DNA of 64,000 nucleotides. Source: Comamonadaceae bacterium (lineage in GTDB: Bacteria; Pseudomonadota; Gammaproteobacteria; Burkholderiales; Rhodocyclaceae). Below are positions 8,383 to 17,295 of this stretch, piece after piece. Position 1 is the stretch's first letter, and each line of letters opens with the position of its first letter. The notes under the pieces were generated by a model, which was given only the letters and a program-made list of their open reading frames with translations, did not search any database and had not been told where the DNA came from. A program made the translations under genes and the position numbers. The DNA lies in the NCBI GenBank assembly GCA_029255645.1, contig JANLJE010000038.1:62001-126000 (forward strand). The letters are read 5' to 3'.

Positions 8383-8982
8383 TCAGGCGGCGGTTTCGCC
8401 TTCATCGGCAACCGCTGCGCCCTTCTTGGCCACACAGGTCACCACGGCCTGGTCGTCGCCATGCATCACAACGACCACGCCCTTGGGCAGGTTGAGCTGG
8501 GAGACATGCAGGGATTCACCGACCTTCATGTCCTTCAGATCCACTTCGATGAACTCGGGCAGATCGGCGGGCAGGCAGTTGATTTCCAGTTCGGTGATGA
8601 CATGAGCGATCTGGGCGCCGCCCAGCTTCACGGCAGGGGCGACATCCTGGTTCACGAAGTGCAGGGGCACCTTCTGGTGCAGCTTCTGGTTGGGGTCAAC
8701 GCGCTGGAAGTCCGCGTGCAGGCACAGGGGCTTGTAGGCGTGCACCTGGAAGTCGCGCAGCAGAACCTGTTGCTTCCTGCCTTCCAGTTCGATGGTGAGC
8801 ACGGAAGCGTGAAAAGCTTCCTTGCGCAGACCTTGATACAGCTGGTTGTGGTCGAATTCGACGACTTCGGGTTCCTGACCGGCACCGTAAATGATGCCCG
8901 GGACCTTGCCGGCACGACGCAGGCGGCGGCTCGCACTCGATCCTTGCAGCGTACGCTTTTGAGCATTGAGAAGAAATTGCAT
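8383..8982 (-). CDS. rplY: 50S ribosomal protein bL25, long CTC-type form
   Basis: 199 aa, the long form with an N-terminal L25 domain (residues 1-95, 5S rRNA binding; [14 protein letters not shown]) and a C-terminal CTC beta domain ([19 protein letters not shown], then [13 protein letters not shown]). It follows prs on the same strand with a 52-bp gap. The acidic Ala/Glu tail is typical of general stress protein Ctc-type L25. Confidence 0.96.
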   Translation of the reverse strand: MQFLLNAQKRTLQGSSASRRLRRAGKVPGIIYGAGQEPEVVEFDHNQLYQGLRKEAFHASVLTIELEGRKQQVLLRDFQVHAYKPLCLHADFQRVDPNQKLHQKVPLHFVNQDVAPAVKLGGAQIAHVITELEINCLPADLPEFIEVDLKDMKVGESLHVSQLNLPKGVVVVMHGDDQAVVTCVAKKGAAVADEGETAA

Positions 8983-9034
8983 GATGACTCCAGTAAGAAG
9001 GCCGACCCGCGACCAGGTCAGCCGGTGAAAAAAC

Positions 9035-9985
9035 TCAGTCGATGAACAAGGAGGAAACGGAATCGTCGTTACTGATGCGACGAATGGTTTCCGCCAGAAT
9101 GGGGGCCACGGACAGCTGACGGATGCGGCGGCAGGCAGCGGCGGAATCCTGCAGCGGGATGGTATCGGTGACGACCAGGGAATCCAGGTCGGAATCGTAG
9201 ACCCGCTCCACGGCGGGACCGGACAGCACCGGGTGGGTACAGTAGGCCACCACCTGCCTGGCGCCGTGGGCCTTCAGGGCGGTCGCGGCCTTGCACAGGG
9301 TGCCGGCGGTATCCACCATGTCGTCCATGATGACGCAGGTACGGCCTTCGACCTCGCCAATGATGTTCATCACTTCCGAAACATTGGCCTTGGGGCGGCG
9401 CTTGTCGATGATGGCCAGATCGCATTCCAGGCGCTTGGCCAGGGAGCGGGCGCGCACCACGCCGCCGTGATCGGGTGAGACGACCATGGGGTTTTCGTAG
9501 TTCTGCCGGTTGATGTCATCGAGCAGGATGGGCAGGGCGTAGATGTTATCCACGGGAATATCGAAGAAGCCCTGAATCTGCTCGGCGTGCAGATCCATGG
9601 TCAGGACCCGGTCGACGCCGGAAGCCATGAGCATGTTGGCGACCAGTTTGGCGGCAATGGGCACCCGGGAGGAGCGGGAGCGGCGATCCTGGCGGGCATA
9701 GCCGAAATAGGGAATGGCTGCGGTGATGCGGCCGGCGGAGGCGCGCTTCAGGGCATCGACCATCACCAGCATTTCCATCAGGTTGTCGTTGGTAGGGGCG
9801 CAGGTGGATTGCAGCACGAACACGTCGCGGCCGCGCACATGTTCCTGGATTTCGACGCTGACCTCCCCATCGGAGAAGCGGCCCACATGGGCGCGCCCCA
9901 GTTCCACATTGAGGGCAGTTGCCACATCGGCGGCCAACTTGGCGTTGGCATTGCCGGTAAAGACCATCAGACTGTTGTAGGCCAT
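9035..9985 (-). CDS. prs: Ribose-phosphate pyrophosphokinase (PRPP synthetase)
   Basis: 316 aa from ATG 9985 with a purine-rich upstream region; the open frame extends upstream through the tRNA, which is not coding. It makes PRPP from ribose-5-phosphate and ATP for nucleotides, His, Trp and NAD. Motifs include [31 protein letters not shown], the PRPP-binding [12 protein letters not shown] and the Mg-binding VSPDHGG. Located just after tRNA-Gln, as in many betaproteobacteria. Confidence 0.97.
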   Translation of the reverse strand: MAYNSLMVFTGNANAKLAADVATALNVELGRAHVGRFSDGEVSVEIQEHVRGRDVFVLQSTCAPTNDNLMEMLVMVDALKRASAGRITAAIPYFGYARQDRRSRSSRVPIAAKLVANMLMASGVDRVLTMDLHAEQIQGFFDIPVDNIYALPILLDDINRQNYENPMVVSPDHGGVVRARSLAKRLECDLAIIDKRRPKANVSEVMNIIGEVEGRTCVIMDDMVDTAGTLCKAATALKAHGARQVVAYCTHPVLSGPAVERVYDSDLDSLVVTDTIPLQDSAAACRRIRQLSVAPILAETIRRISNDDSVSSLFID

Positions 9986-10026
9986 TTGCTTTCCCTGTGG
10001 GTGCGCCCACCCGCCAAAAACGACTT

Positions 10027-10049
10027 CGGGCAGGTGGAGTACCTGCCCG
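10027..10049 (-). terminator. Hairpin between tRNA-Gln and prs (terminator or attenuator)
   Basis: A 9-bp perfect stem CGGGCAGGT / ACCTGCCCG with a 5-nt loop. On the minus strand it is followed by AAGTCGTTTTTGG, so the T-run starts 5 bases after the stem. It lies 10 bases past the tRNA 3' end and could partially terminate or act as a processing barrier before prs. Confidence 0.5.
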
Positions 10050-10059
10050 AGGGATTCAG

Positions 10060-10136
10060 TGGCTGGGGAAGAAGGATTCGAACCTTCGAATGCCGGAATC
10101 AAAATCCGGTGCCTTGACCAACTTGGCGACTCCCCA
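10060..10136 (-). tRNA. tRNA-Gln (anticodon TTG)
   Basis: A 77-nt cloverleaf with encoded CCA end. The acceptor TGGGGAG pairs with TTCCCCA (one G-U). The anticodon stem CCGGA/TCCGG encloses loop TTTTGAT, giving anticodon TTG. The T loop is GGTTCGAATCC. The sequence matches bacterial tRNA-Gln features. It is co-oriented with ispE upstream and prs downstream. Confidence 0.96.
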
Positions 10137-10176
10137 GCGGTTCGCTTGAGCAGATTCCCGTTCAAGCGAGGCGCGC

Positions 10177-10182
10177 ATTATA
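10177..10182 (-). promoter_or_regulatory. Candidate -10 box of the tRNA-Gln/prs promoter
   Basis: A perfect TATAAT on the minus strand, about 41 bases upstream of the mature tRNA 5' end, preceded by an A/T-rich run. No good -35 match is seen at 17 bp, so recognition may depend on the A/T-rich upstream region. It lies in the only A/T-rich gap of this block. Confidence 0.55.
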
Positions 10183-10230
10183 TACAAAAAAATTTCGATT
10201 GCGCTATAGATTGATGAAAGTTTTTCTTCT

Positions 10231-11085
10231 TCAGAGCCCAAGCAGGGGGTGCGCCGCCAGCCCCTGCGCCACCCAGCCCTGCCAGCCGGCCGGCAATTGC
10301 CTCGCCAGCTGGCGGGCCTGCGCTTCCCCGGCAAAGGCGGCAAAGACACAGGCGCCGGAACCGCTCATGCGGCTGCCCTCCGCCCCGGCCCGGCGGCGCA
10401 GCCAGTCCAGATGCTCGCCCACCTCCGGAAACAGGCGGCAAGCCACGGGCTCCAGATCGTTACGCCCGTCGCCGGGCCGCCAGTTTTCCGCCGACAACGG
10501 GGGCGTGGCGCGGCACAGGTCTGGCGCCCGGAAGATGTCCTGAGTCGGCACCGCCACCGGCGGCTCCAGCACCAGGTACCAGGCCTCGGGCAGGTCCACG
10601 GGCAGCAAGCGCTCGCCCACCCCCTCGGCAAAGGCATTGCGACCGAAGACAAAAACGGGCACATCCGCCCCCAGGGCAAGCCCCAGTTCCTGCAGGCGAC
10701 TACGGCTCAGGCCCAGGCCCCAGAGGTGGTTGAGGGCCAGCAGCACCGTGGCGGCATCGGAACTGCCGCCGCCCAGGCCGCCGCCCAGGGGTAGCCGCTT
10801 GTCCAGAAAAATGCGGACACCCTGGCGGCAACCGGTACTGGACTGCAGCAGGCGGGCGGCCCGCACGGTCAGGTCGGAGTCGGGCGGCACTCCGGGCAAG
10901 GGAGTTTCCAGTACCACCGCTCCATCGTCGCGGGGCTGAAAGCGCAGGCGGTCGCCATGATCGAGAAAGCGAAATACGGTCTGCAACAGGTGATACCCAT
11001 CGGGACGCTGCCCCACCACATGCAGGAACAAGTTGAGCTTGGCCGGCGCCGGCCAGTCCGACGCCCAGGTCCAGACCGCGCTCAA
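10231..11085 (-). CDS. ispE: 4-diphosphocytidyl-2-C-methyl-D-erythritol kinase
   Basis: 284 aa GHMP kinase of the MEP isoprenoid pathway. It phosphorylates CDP-ME at the 2-hydroxyl. Signatures: APAKLNLFLHVVGQRPDGYH near the N-terminus, the phosphate-binding LPLGGGLGGGSSDAATVL at about residues 90-107, and SRMSGSGACVF near the C-terminus. It overlaps lolB by 4 bp (ATGA) and precedes tRNA-Gln, a standard betaproteobacterial order. Confidence 0.97.
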   Translation of the reverse strand: MSAVWTWASDWPAPAKLNLFLHVVGQRPDGYHLLQTVFRFLDHGDRLRFQPRDDGAVVLETPLPGVPPDSDLTVRAARLLQSSTGCRQGVRIFLDKRLPLGGGLGGGSSDAATVLLALNHLWGLGLSRSRLQELGLALGADVPVFVFGRNAFAEGVGERLLPVDLPEAWYLVLEPPVAVPTQDIFRAPDLCRATPPLSAENWRPGDGRNDLEPVACRLFPEVGEHLDWLRRRAGAEGSRMSGSGACVFAAFAGEAQARQLARQLPAGWQGWVAQGLAAHPLLGL

Positions 11086-11684
11086 GGCAGGGATTCCCAG
11101 CTTTCCATCGAGAGGCGCAGCTTGAGCACTCCATCGAGGCTGGCATCGAGGCGGGACGGCAGGCGGGCGCCATCGCCGTAGTGGTAGGTCAGCAGCCAGC
11201 CGGATTCCCGCACCCGCCAGGGCCGGCCTTGGGCATCCGGCTCCACCAGGGCACCGGGTCCCGGACGGGCCTGGACCCAGGCCGACAACTCGTCCAGGGG
11301 CAGGGCGACGCCCAGCACCTCGGCTAGCAACTGGTCTGGGTCGCTGGATTCACGCCGGCTGCCATCGGCCAGTTGCAGCACCACCGCTCCTTGCTGAGGA
11401 CGCTGCAGTTCCGCCACCCCCTGCCCCAGAGGATCGGAGAACAACAGGCGGTCGCCCGCCCTCCCGTGCTGCCACTCCAGACGCCCGGAAAACTGCCGCC
11501 CCCCTTCCTCCCCGGCCGCGGCCAGCAACTGCACGCTAAAGCGTGCCACCAGATCGAAGGTATCGGGCCCGCCGGTGTCGGTAGCCAGGGCCAGGCCGTC
11601 TCCCAGCCGGGCAGACGGCACGGCACAGGCCGAAAGAAAGCCTGCGCTCAGCAGGCTCCAGATCAGTTGGCGGCGGGAATTCAC
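11082..11684 (-). CDS. lolB: Outer-membrane lipoprotein receptor LolB
   Basis: 200 aa with a lipoprotein signal (RRQLIWSLLSAGFLSAC; predicted lipidated Cys19). It accepts lipoproteins from LolA and inserts them into the outer membrane. FDLVARFSVQ, RLEWQH and PLGQGVAEL follow the LolB beta-barrel pattern. It sits between a TPR protein and ispE, overlapping both by 4 bp. Confidence 0.9.
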   Translation of the reverse strand: MNSRRQLIWSLLSAGFLSACAVPSARLGDGLALATDTGGPDTFDLVARFSVQLLAAAGEEGGRQFSGRLEWQHGRAGDRLLFSDPLGQGVAELQRPQQGAVVLQLADGSRRESSDPDQLLAEVLGVALPLDELSAWVQARPGPGALVEPDAQGRPWRVRESGWLLTYHYGDGARLPSRLDASLDGVLKLRLSMESWESLP

Positions 11685-13405
11685 GGTTTGAATTTCTTCA
11701 GGATGGCTTGCAGGGTCTCATTATGGGGCGCCTGAGCCTGGGCCTTCTGCCACAGCTCCAAGGCTTCCTGGTGCCGCCCCTGGCGCCAGAGCACCTCGCC
11801 CAGGTGGGCCGCAATTTCCGCGTCGGCCTTGAGGGCATAGGCCTTTTCCAGCACCTCCCGGGCTTCCTGGAGCTTGCCTTGACGATACAGCACCCAGCCC
11901 AGGCTATCCATGATGAAGGGGTCCTGGGGCGCCAGGCTGGTGGCTTTCTGGATCAGTTCATGGGCTTCCTTGAGGCGCAGATTGCGATCCGCCAGGGAAT
12001 AGCCCAGGGCGTTGTAGGCATGGGCATTGTCGGGCTGCAGCTTGATCAGCTTCTTCAGAAGGGTTTCCATTTCCTGGAACTTGCCCAACTTCTCAGCGGC
12101 CAGGCTCGTGTCATAGAGCAGATCCGGCTGTTCCGGCTGCAGCTTGAGGGCGGCGGCCAGGGTGGCGTAGGCTGCCGCATACTGCCCTCCCTCGCGCAGC
12201 AGCTGGGCTTGCATCTGGGCCAGATGGACTTTCTCCTGGGGGGTGCGCACCGTGCTCTGGCGCAAGAAGGCCAGGGCCTCATCCCGCTTGCCCTGCTCCA
12301 CCAGCAACTGGGCGCCACGACCGCGCGCCATCAGGTACTGGGCGCCGCCCTCGACCTGCTTGTAATGTTGCAGGGCGGCCGCCTTGTCCCCCGCCGCCTC
12401 TTCGATCTGGCCAAGGAAATACCGCACCACGTCCCGATCCGGAAAGGGCAATTCCAGCAGGCGGGAAAACTGGCGGCGGGCAGTTTCCAGATCCTGTTCC
12501 TGCAGGGCCAGCATGGCGACGGGGTAGACCACCTCGGGATTGTCCGGCTCCAGCTTGAGCAAGGCATCAAACTGCTGCCTGGCTTCCGGATAGCGCTTGG
12601 CGCCGATCAGGACCCGGGCCAGATGCAAGCGCACTTCGACCGCCCCCGGATGACGCTGCAGATAGTCGGAAAGCAGCCGGACCGCTTCATCGACCCGCTC
12701 CTCACCGGCCTCCTTGAGCACGATCTGGGATTCCAGCAGCACCGGCGCCTCCCATTCCGGCTTCAGTTTCTGAGCCCGGCGCACCTCGAACCGGGCCCGC
12801 TCCAGCTGACCGGCATTGAAAGCCGCCAGGGCAATGGCGTAATAGGCCTCGGGCAGGGTGGGATAAGGCTGGGCCATGCGCTCCACGAACGCCAGCACCG
12901 CCGGCTTGTCCGGATGTCGCGCCAGCAACCGGTTCAGGTCGAGAAAATTGGCGCCCAGGCTGGCGGGGTCCGCGGCCAGCAACTGGCTGATGGGGCCATC
13001 CAGTTCATCGATGCGCCCGGCCATCACCAATAGCCCGGCCAGACTCTGACGGGCCTGTTGCGATTCCGGCTCCAGCTCGACCCAGATCCTTGCCAGCTCC
13101 AGGGCCATGCCATATTGCTGGGCAGCCCCGGCCAGTTCCACGGCGCGCTTCACCACCGCCGGGTCGCGGGTACGCAGGGCCAGATCCTGGTAGGCACTCA
13201 CCGCCAGATTCACCTGTCCCCGCTGCAGGGCGACCTCCCCCAGCAGGAGCTGGAAGACGACCTGGCCCGTCAGCCCCTCGGTCTGGCCGGCCCGGGCCAG
13301 CCAGGCCGCTGCCTCATCCTGTTCGGAAGGTGCGGCCAGCGCAGCCCCGCCAACCGGCAATAACAGGGCCATGAAAAGGAGAGATGCCAGCAATCGGGAA
13401 GACAT
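11681..13405 (-). CDS. Secreted TPR-repeat protein
   Basis: 574 aa with an N-terminal signal peptide (LLASLLFMALLLPVGGAALA) and tetratricopeptide repeats over most of its length, for example PDNAHAYNALGYSLADRNLRL and PQDPFIMDSLGWVLYRQGKL. It is probably periplasmic or anchored and mediates protein interactions. A TPR gene in front of lolB-ispE is conserved in betaproteobacteria. The precise partner is unknown. It is divergent from mutM across a 93-bp gap. Confidence 0.85.
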   Translation of the reverse strand: MSSRLLASLLFMALLLPVGGAALAAPSEQDEAAAWLARAGQTEGLTGQVVFQLLLGEVALQRGQVNLAVSAYQDLALRTRDPAVVKRAVELAGAAQQYGMALELARIWVELEPESQQARQSLAGLLVMAGRIDELDGPISQLLAADPASLGANFLDLNRLLARHPDKPAVLAFVERMAQPYPTLPEAYYAIALAAFNAGQLERARFEVRRAQKLKPEWEAPVLLESQIVLKEAGEERVDEAVRLLSDYLQRHPGAVEVRLHLARVLIGAKRYPEARQQFDALLKLEPDNPEVVYPVAMLALQEQDLETARRQFSRLLELPFPDRDVVRYFLGQIEEAAGDKAAALQHYKQVEGGAQYLMARGRGAQLLVEQGKRDEALAFLRQSTVRTPQEKVHLAQMQAQLLREGGQYAAAYATLAAALKLQPEQPDLLYDTSLAAEKLGKFQEMETLLKKLIKLQPDNAHAYNALGYSLADRNLRLKEAHELIQKATSLAPQDPFIMDSLGWVLYRQGKLQEAREVLEKAYALKADAEIAAHLGEVLWRQGRHQEALELWQKAQAQAPHNETLQAILKKFKP

Positions 13406-13498
13406 GATTTACATCCAGTACAGGTGAACGATAGGGTGAAGCCGGTAAACTCGGGCTAGCGGCGCATGTTATTGCGCTTTTCCTGGAGTCACAAGCCA

Positions 13499-14320
13499 AT
13501 GCCCGAATTACCGGAAGTGGAAGTCAGCCGTCTGGGCCTGGCGCCTCATCTGGAAGGCCAGACCCTGTCGGCCTTCACCGCCCGCCGCGCCAACCTGCGC
13601 CTGCCCATTCCCATCGAACTGGCGGAGCGGCTGCGGGGCGAGCGGCTTGCCACCCTGAGCCGGCGCGGCAAATACCTGTTGTTCCACTTTCCCGGGGCGG
13701 GAGGCTGGCTGATCCTGCACCTGGGCATGTCCGGCAGCCTGCGCCTGGTGCCGCCGGGCACCCCGGCTGGCCTGCACGACCACCTCGACCTGGAATTCCC
13801 CCACACCGTGATGCGCCTCCGGGACCCGCGCCGTTTCGGCCTGGCGGTCTGGCAGGCGGGGGACGATCCCGAAATCCATCCGCTACTGGCGGTGCTCGGC
13901 CTCGAACCCCTCTCCGACGCCTTCACCCCGGACTGGCTCGCCGCCCGGGCCCGAGGCAGGCAGCAGCCCATCAAGCAACTCCTGATGGATGCCCGCACCC
14001 TGGTCGGAGTGGGCAATATCTATGCCGCCGAAAGCCTGTTCCGGGCCGGCATCTCGCCCCTGCGCCCGGCGGGCCGCATCAGCCCGGCGCGCCTGGGCCA
14101 GCTCGTGGCAGCAGTGCGCGAAACCTTGCTGGACGCCATAGCCTCGGGCGGCAGCAGCGTCCGCGATTATGTGCAGAGCGACGGGGGCGCCGGCAGCTTC
14201 CAGTTGCGCTGCGCGGTGTACGCCCGGGCCGGCCAGCCCTGCCCACGCTGTGGCGGCAGCATTCGCCAGGTGCGCCAGGCCGGCCGCTCCACTTTTTATT
14301 GCCCCGCCTGTCAGCGTTGA
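13499..14320 (+). CDS. mutM: Formamidopyrimidine-DNA glycosylase
   Basis: 273 aa from ATG 13499. After Met removal the catalytic Pro and Glu (PELPEVEV) form the N-terminus. The start is fixed by this motif although the open frame extends upstream. The central region has the H2TH domain (LLMDARTLVGVGNIYAAESLF). A C-terminal zinc finger carries C-x2-C (CPRC) and C-x2-C (CPAC). It excises 8-oxoguanine and FapyG. The next gene begins 78 bp downstream on the same strand. Confidence 0.97.
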   Translation: MPELPEVEVSRLGLAPHLEGQTLSAFTARRANLRLPIPIELAERLRGERLATLSRRGKYLLFHFPGAGGWLILHLGMSGSLRLVPPGTPAGLHDHLDLEFPHTVMRLRDPRRFGLAVWQAGDDPEIHPLLAVLGLEPLSDAFTPDWLAARARGRQQPIKQLLMDARTLVGVGNIYAAESLFRAGISPLRPAGRISPARLGQLVAAVRETLLDAIASGGSSVRDYVQSDGGAGSFQLRCAVYARAGQPCPRCGGSIRQVRQAGRSTFYCPACQR

Positions 14321-14398
14321 AGAATCCCGGGCCACCCTTGCGGGGGTTTGCCAACGTGCTAAATTATCGTTTCATTGCCTTTTTTCAGGGAAATCCCG

Positions 14399-16351
14399 AT
14401 GTCCCTCGCCCAACAATTTGCCGCCTACAGCCAATGGCGCAGCCAGCTTGCCGAAGCGGTGGCCAATTTCCGCCAATGGTTGATGGATCAGGAACTCAGC
14501 GATGCCCAATCGGAATTGCGGCTGTCCCAGTTACTGGAACGTCTCAAGGAAGACCGCTTGAATGTGGCCTTCGTGGCGGAATTTTCCCGGGGCAAGTCGG
14601 AACTGATCAATGGCATCTTTTTTGCCGAATACGGCAACCGCATCCTGCCCTCTTCCGCCGGCCGCACCACCATGTGCCCGACGGAACTGCTCTACAGCCC
14701 CGGGAAGGCACCGGGCATCGAGCTGCTGCCCATCCAGACCCGCCACAGCAACACCAGCATCAGCGAGTTCAAGCGTTTCCCCGAGGAATGGCAGATCGTG
14801 CCGCTCGACATCGGCTCGGCCGAGGCCATGCAGTCCGCCCTGCGCCAGGTCAGCGAGGTCACCCGGGTCAGCCCCGAAGAGGCCCGCAACCTGGGCTTCG
14901 ATGTCGGCGGCGAGAGCGAAGCCGGACTGTTCCATGCCGGGGAGGACGGTCAGGTGGAAATCCCCCGCTGGCGCCACGCCGTCATCAACTTTCCCCATCC
15001 GCTGCTCAAGCAGGGCCTGGTGATTCTCGACACCCCGGGTCTGAACGCCATTGGTACCGAGCCGGAACTGACCCTTTCGCTACTGCCCAATGCCCATGCG
15101 GTCCTGTTCATCCTGGCCGCCGATACCGGGGTGACCCAGTCCGACCTGTCGATCTGGCAGGAGCATATCGACACCGGCAACAGCAAGCGCGGCCGCATGG
15201 TGGTGCTCAACAAGATCGACGGGCTCTGGGACGAACTGAAGACCGAGGCGGAAATCGAAGCGGAAATCGCCAAACAGGTGCGCTCCTGCGCCAGCATCCT
15301 GAATCTGAAAGAAAGCCAGATATTCCCGGTCTCGGCCCAGAAAGGCCTGGTCGCCAAGATCAACGGGGACGAGGAACTGCTGGCCAGAAGCCGCCTGCCG
15401 ATCCTGGAAACCGCCCTCTCCGAGGAACTGATTCCCGCCAAGCAGGATATCGTCCGGGATAACACCGAAGGGGAATTCAACGACATCTACCTGCGCGCCC
15501 GGGACCTGCTCGAATCCCGCCTGGCCGGGCTGCGCGAACAGCTCGCGGAACTGACCGAACTGCGCGGCAAGAACAAGGGCGTGGTGGAATACATGATGGG
15601 CAAGGTGCGTTCCGAGAAGGAAGAATTCGAGGCCGGCCTGCAGCACTATTATGCCGTGCGCAGCGTCTTCTCCGCCCTGACCAACAAGCTGTTTGCCCAC
15701 CTGGGCCTGGATGCCCTGCGCAGCCTCACCCACGAGACCCGGGAAGCCATGCTGGAGGCCGCCTTCTCCAAGCACCTTTCGGATGCCATGCAGGGCTTCT
15801 TCAGCGTCACCCGCGGCAACCTGGAAAAATCGCGGGAAGAAGTGGAGGAAATCCGCAGCATGATGGAGGCGGTCTATAAGCGCCTCGCCGTCGAATATGG
15901 CCTCAAGCTGCCGGCTCCCGCCGCCTTCTCCCTGATGCGTTACGAGAAGGAACTGGCCCGCCTGCAGGCCTGGTGCGACACCCACCTCAACACCCCCTTG
16001 AGCCTGCTCACACACGAGAAGAAGAACATCACCCAGAAGTTCTTCGAGGAAGTGGCGCTCCAGGTCAGAAAGGCTTTCGAGCGGGCCAACCGGGATGCGG
16101 AAAACTGGCTCAAGGCCATCATGGCCCCGATGGAAACCCAGGTGCGGGAACACCAGATCCACCTCAAGCGCCGCCTGGAAAGCATCAAGCGCATCCACCA
16201 GGCCACCGACACCCTGGAAGACCGGATCGGCGAACTCGAAGGGATGGAAGCCGAGTTGCTGGCGCAGATCCAGTCCCTGGAAAACATCGCCTCCGCCCTG
16301 CGCGGCCTGCTCCAGCCCCAAGCAGCCGATCAGGAAGCCCTGGCGGCCTGA
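14399..16351 (+). CDS. Dynamin-family GTPase
   Basis: 650 aa from ATG 14399, with CAGGGAAA upstream. The GTPase domain has G1 EFSRGKSE (about 61-68), a G2-like TTMCPTE (about 90-96), G3 DTPG (211-214) and G4 NKID (271-274). Long helical segments follow (about 340-640), consistent with a dynamin stalk; two Ala/Leu/Glu-rich coiled coils end the protein. Bacterial dynamin-like proteins remodel or protect membranes, often under phage or antibiotic stress. No membrane segment is evident. It is downstream of mutM and could be co-transcribed. The function in this organism is unknown. Confidence 0.85.
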   Translation: MSLAQQFAAYSQWRSQLAEAVANFRQWLMDQELSDAQSELRLSQLLERLKEDRLNVAFVAEFSRGKSELINGIFFAEYGNRILPSSAGRTTMCPTELLYSPGKAPGIELLPIQTRHSNTSISEFKRFPEEWQIVPLDIGSAEAMQSALRQVSEVTRVSPEEARNLGFDVGGESEAGLFHAGEDGQVEIPRWRHAVINFPHPLLKQGLVILDTPGLNAIGTEPELTLSLLPNAHAVLFILAADTGVTQSDLSIWQEHIDTGNSKRGRMVVLNKIDGLWDELKTEAEIEAEIAKQVRSCASILNLKESQIFPVSAQKGLVAKINGDEELLARSRLPILETALSEELIPAKQDIVRDNTEGEFNDIYLRARDLLESRLAGLREQLAELTELRGKNKGVVEYMMGKVRSEKEEFEAGLQHYYAVRSVFSALTNKLFAHLGLDALRSLTHETREAMLEAAFSKHLSDAMQGFFSVTRGNLEKSREEVEEIRSMMEAVYKRLAVEYGLKLPAPAAFSLMRYEKELARLQAWCDTHLNTPLSLLTHEKKNITQKFFEEVALQVRKAFERANRDAENWLKAIMAPMETQVREHQIHLKRRLESIKRIHQATDTLEDRIGELEGMEAELLAQIQSLENIASALRGLLQPQAADQEALAA

Positions 16352-16491
16352 TCCAGGACGGGGCGCAGGGAACGGCCCACCTCCTCCGGGCTGCTCTCCA
16401 GCCACCCCTGGACGGCCAGGATGCCGTCGCCACGCAGGTACAACCCCTGGGGCAGCGCTTCCAGCCCGTTCAAGAGCAGGCGCCGGGTCAT
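16330..16491 (-). CDS. Small hypothetical protein downstream of the response regulator
   Basis: A 53-aa frame starting MTRRLLLNGLEALPQGLYLR, 15 bp after the response-regulator stop. A GAGGAGAG purine run lies 8-17 bases before the ATG, which is good ribosome-binding support. It overlaps the last 22 bp of the convergent dynamin gene. No family recognised. It could be a real regulatory peptide or a chance frame. Confidence 0.4.
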   Translation of the reverse strand: MTRRLLLNGLEALPQGLYLRGDGILAVQGWLESSPEEVGRSLRPVLDQAARAS

Positions 16492-16506
16492 TCACGGCCT
16501 CTCTCC

Positions 16507-17221
16507 TCAGGGCACGCTGGGGATCACCTGCCCGGAAAACAGCAGCCCCACCGCCTGCACGGCCCGCACCGGCAAAGCCTGGCCCAGTTCCGTCTGTGCC
16601 TTGCGGCGCAGACGGGAGAGCAGCACCTCCACCCCGTGATAGTCCCGGTCGCTGTACTTGCCCCAAAGCAGGATGACCAATTGTTCCTTGGTCAAGGTCT
16701 GGCCGTAGCAGGCCATGAGTCCCCCCAAGAAGCGCTGCTCGGTGGTGGTCAGCAACATGCTCCGGCCGGCCATCGGGGGCCACCAGCCGGGGGCCCTGCG
16801 GGTCCAGCCACCAGCCTTCGGAGCGCAGGTTCTGCTGACAGCGGCTTTCCCACAACATGGCAAGGCAGTAGAGCAAGCGCTGGAAGTGGACCGGCTTGGC
16901 AACACAGCAATGAACGCCTCGTTCACGCACTTGCGCCTCGCTCTCCGGGTGCACCAGGGCAATCAGGCCATGCGTCCCCAGCGGCTGGAGATGGCTCAGG
17001 ATGGCGGTTCCGGCCCCATTCGGCAAACTCTCGTCCACCAGGACCAGATCGGTCTTGCGCACTGCAAGTCCCCGATAAAAGGCCAGTTCGCTGTCCGCGC
17101 CCCAGACTGCGGCCCCCCGGGAGCGCAACTGGTCGAGCAGGTTTTCTCGCAATACGGAGTCGGCAATCACCACCGCCAGGGTTGGCGCCGGGTCGGAAAA
17201 CAGGAAATCACTGCTGGCCAT
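16507..17221 (-). pseudogene. OmpR-type response regulator with a frameshift between receiver and DNA-binding domains
   Basis: From ATG 17221 one frame gives a receiver domain: VVIADS acidic residue, VLVDESLPNG with phospho-acceptor Asp, and VAKPVH Lys. This frame runs to about 16765. The winged-helix effector (LLTTTEQRFLGGLMACYGQT, LLSRLRRKAQ) lies in another frame, ending at 16507. Continuity is restored if four bases in the CCGGCCGG stretch (16762-16769) are removed, giving DGRSMLL. This is either a real 4-bp tandem duplication or a sequencing/assembly error. No sensor kinase is adjacent. Confidence 0.8.
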
Positions 17222-17295
17222 GGCACATCTCGGTTGTCTCAAGCAAGGCCGCATTGTGAAAACCAGGCCGCCCCCGTGCACTCACAAGCGCTCTC

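Noticed and set aside
10060-10136. tRNA-Gln as the attachment site of the island
   Set aside because: The tRNA is about 3.6 kb from the integrase with conserved genes between; no repeat of its 3' end is seen next to the integrase.
15080-16500. Minus-strand reading through the dynamin gene after the receiver domain
   Set aside because: This is the out-of-frame continuation of the broken response regulator over the opposite strand of the dynamin gene; it carries no domain.
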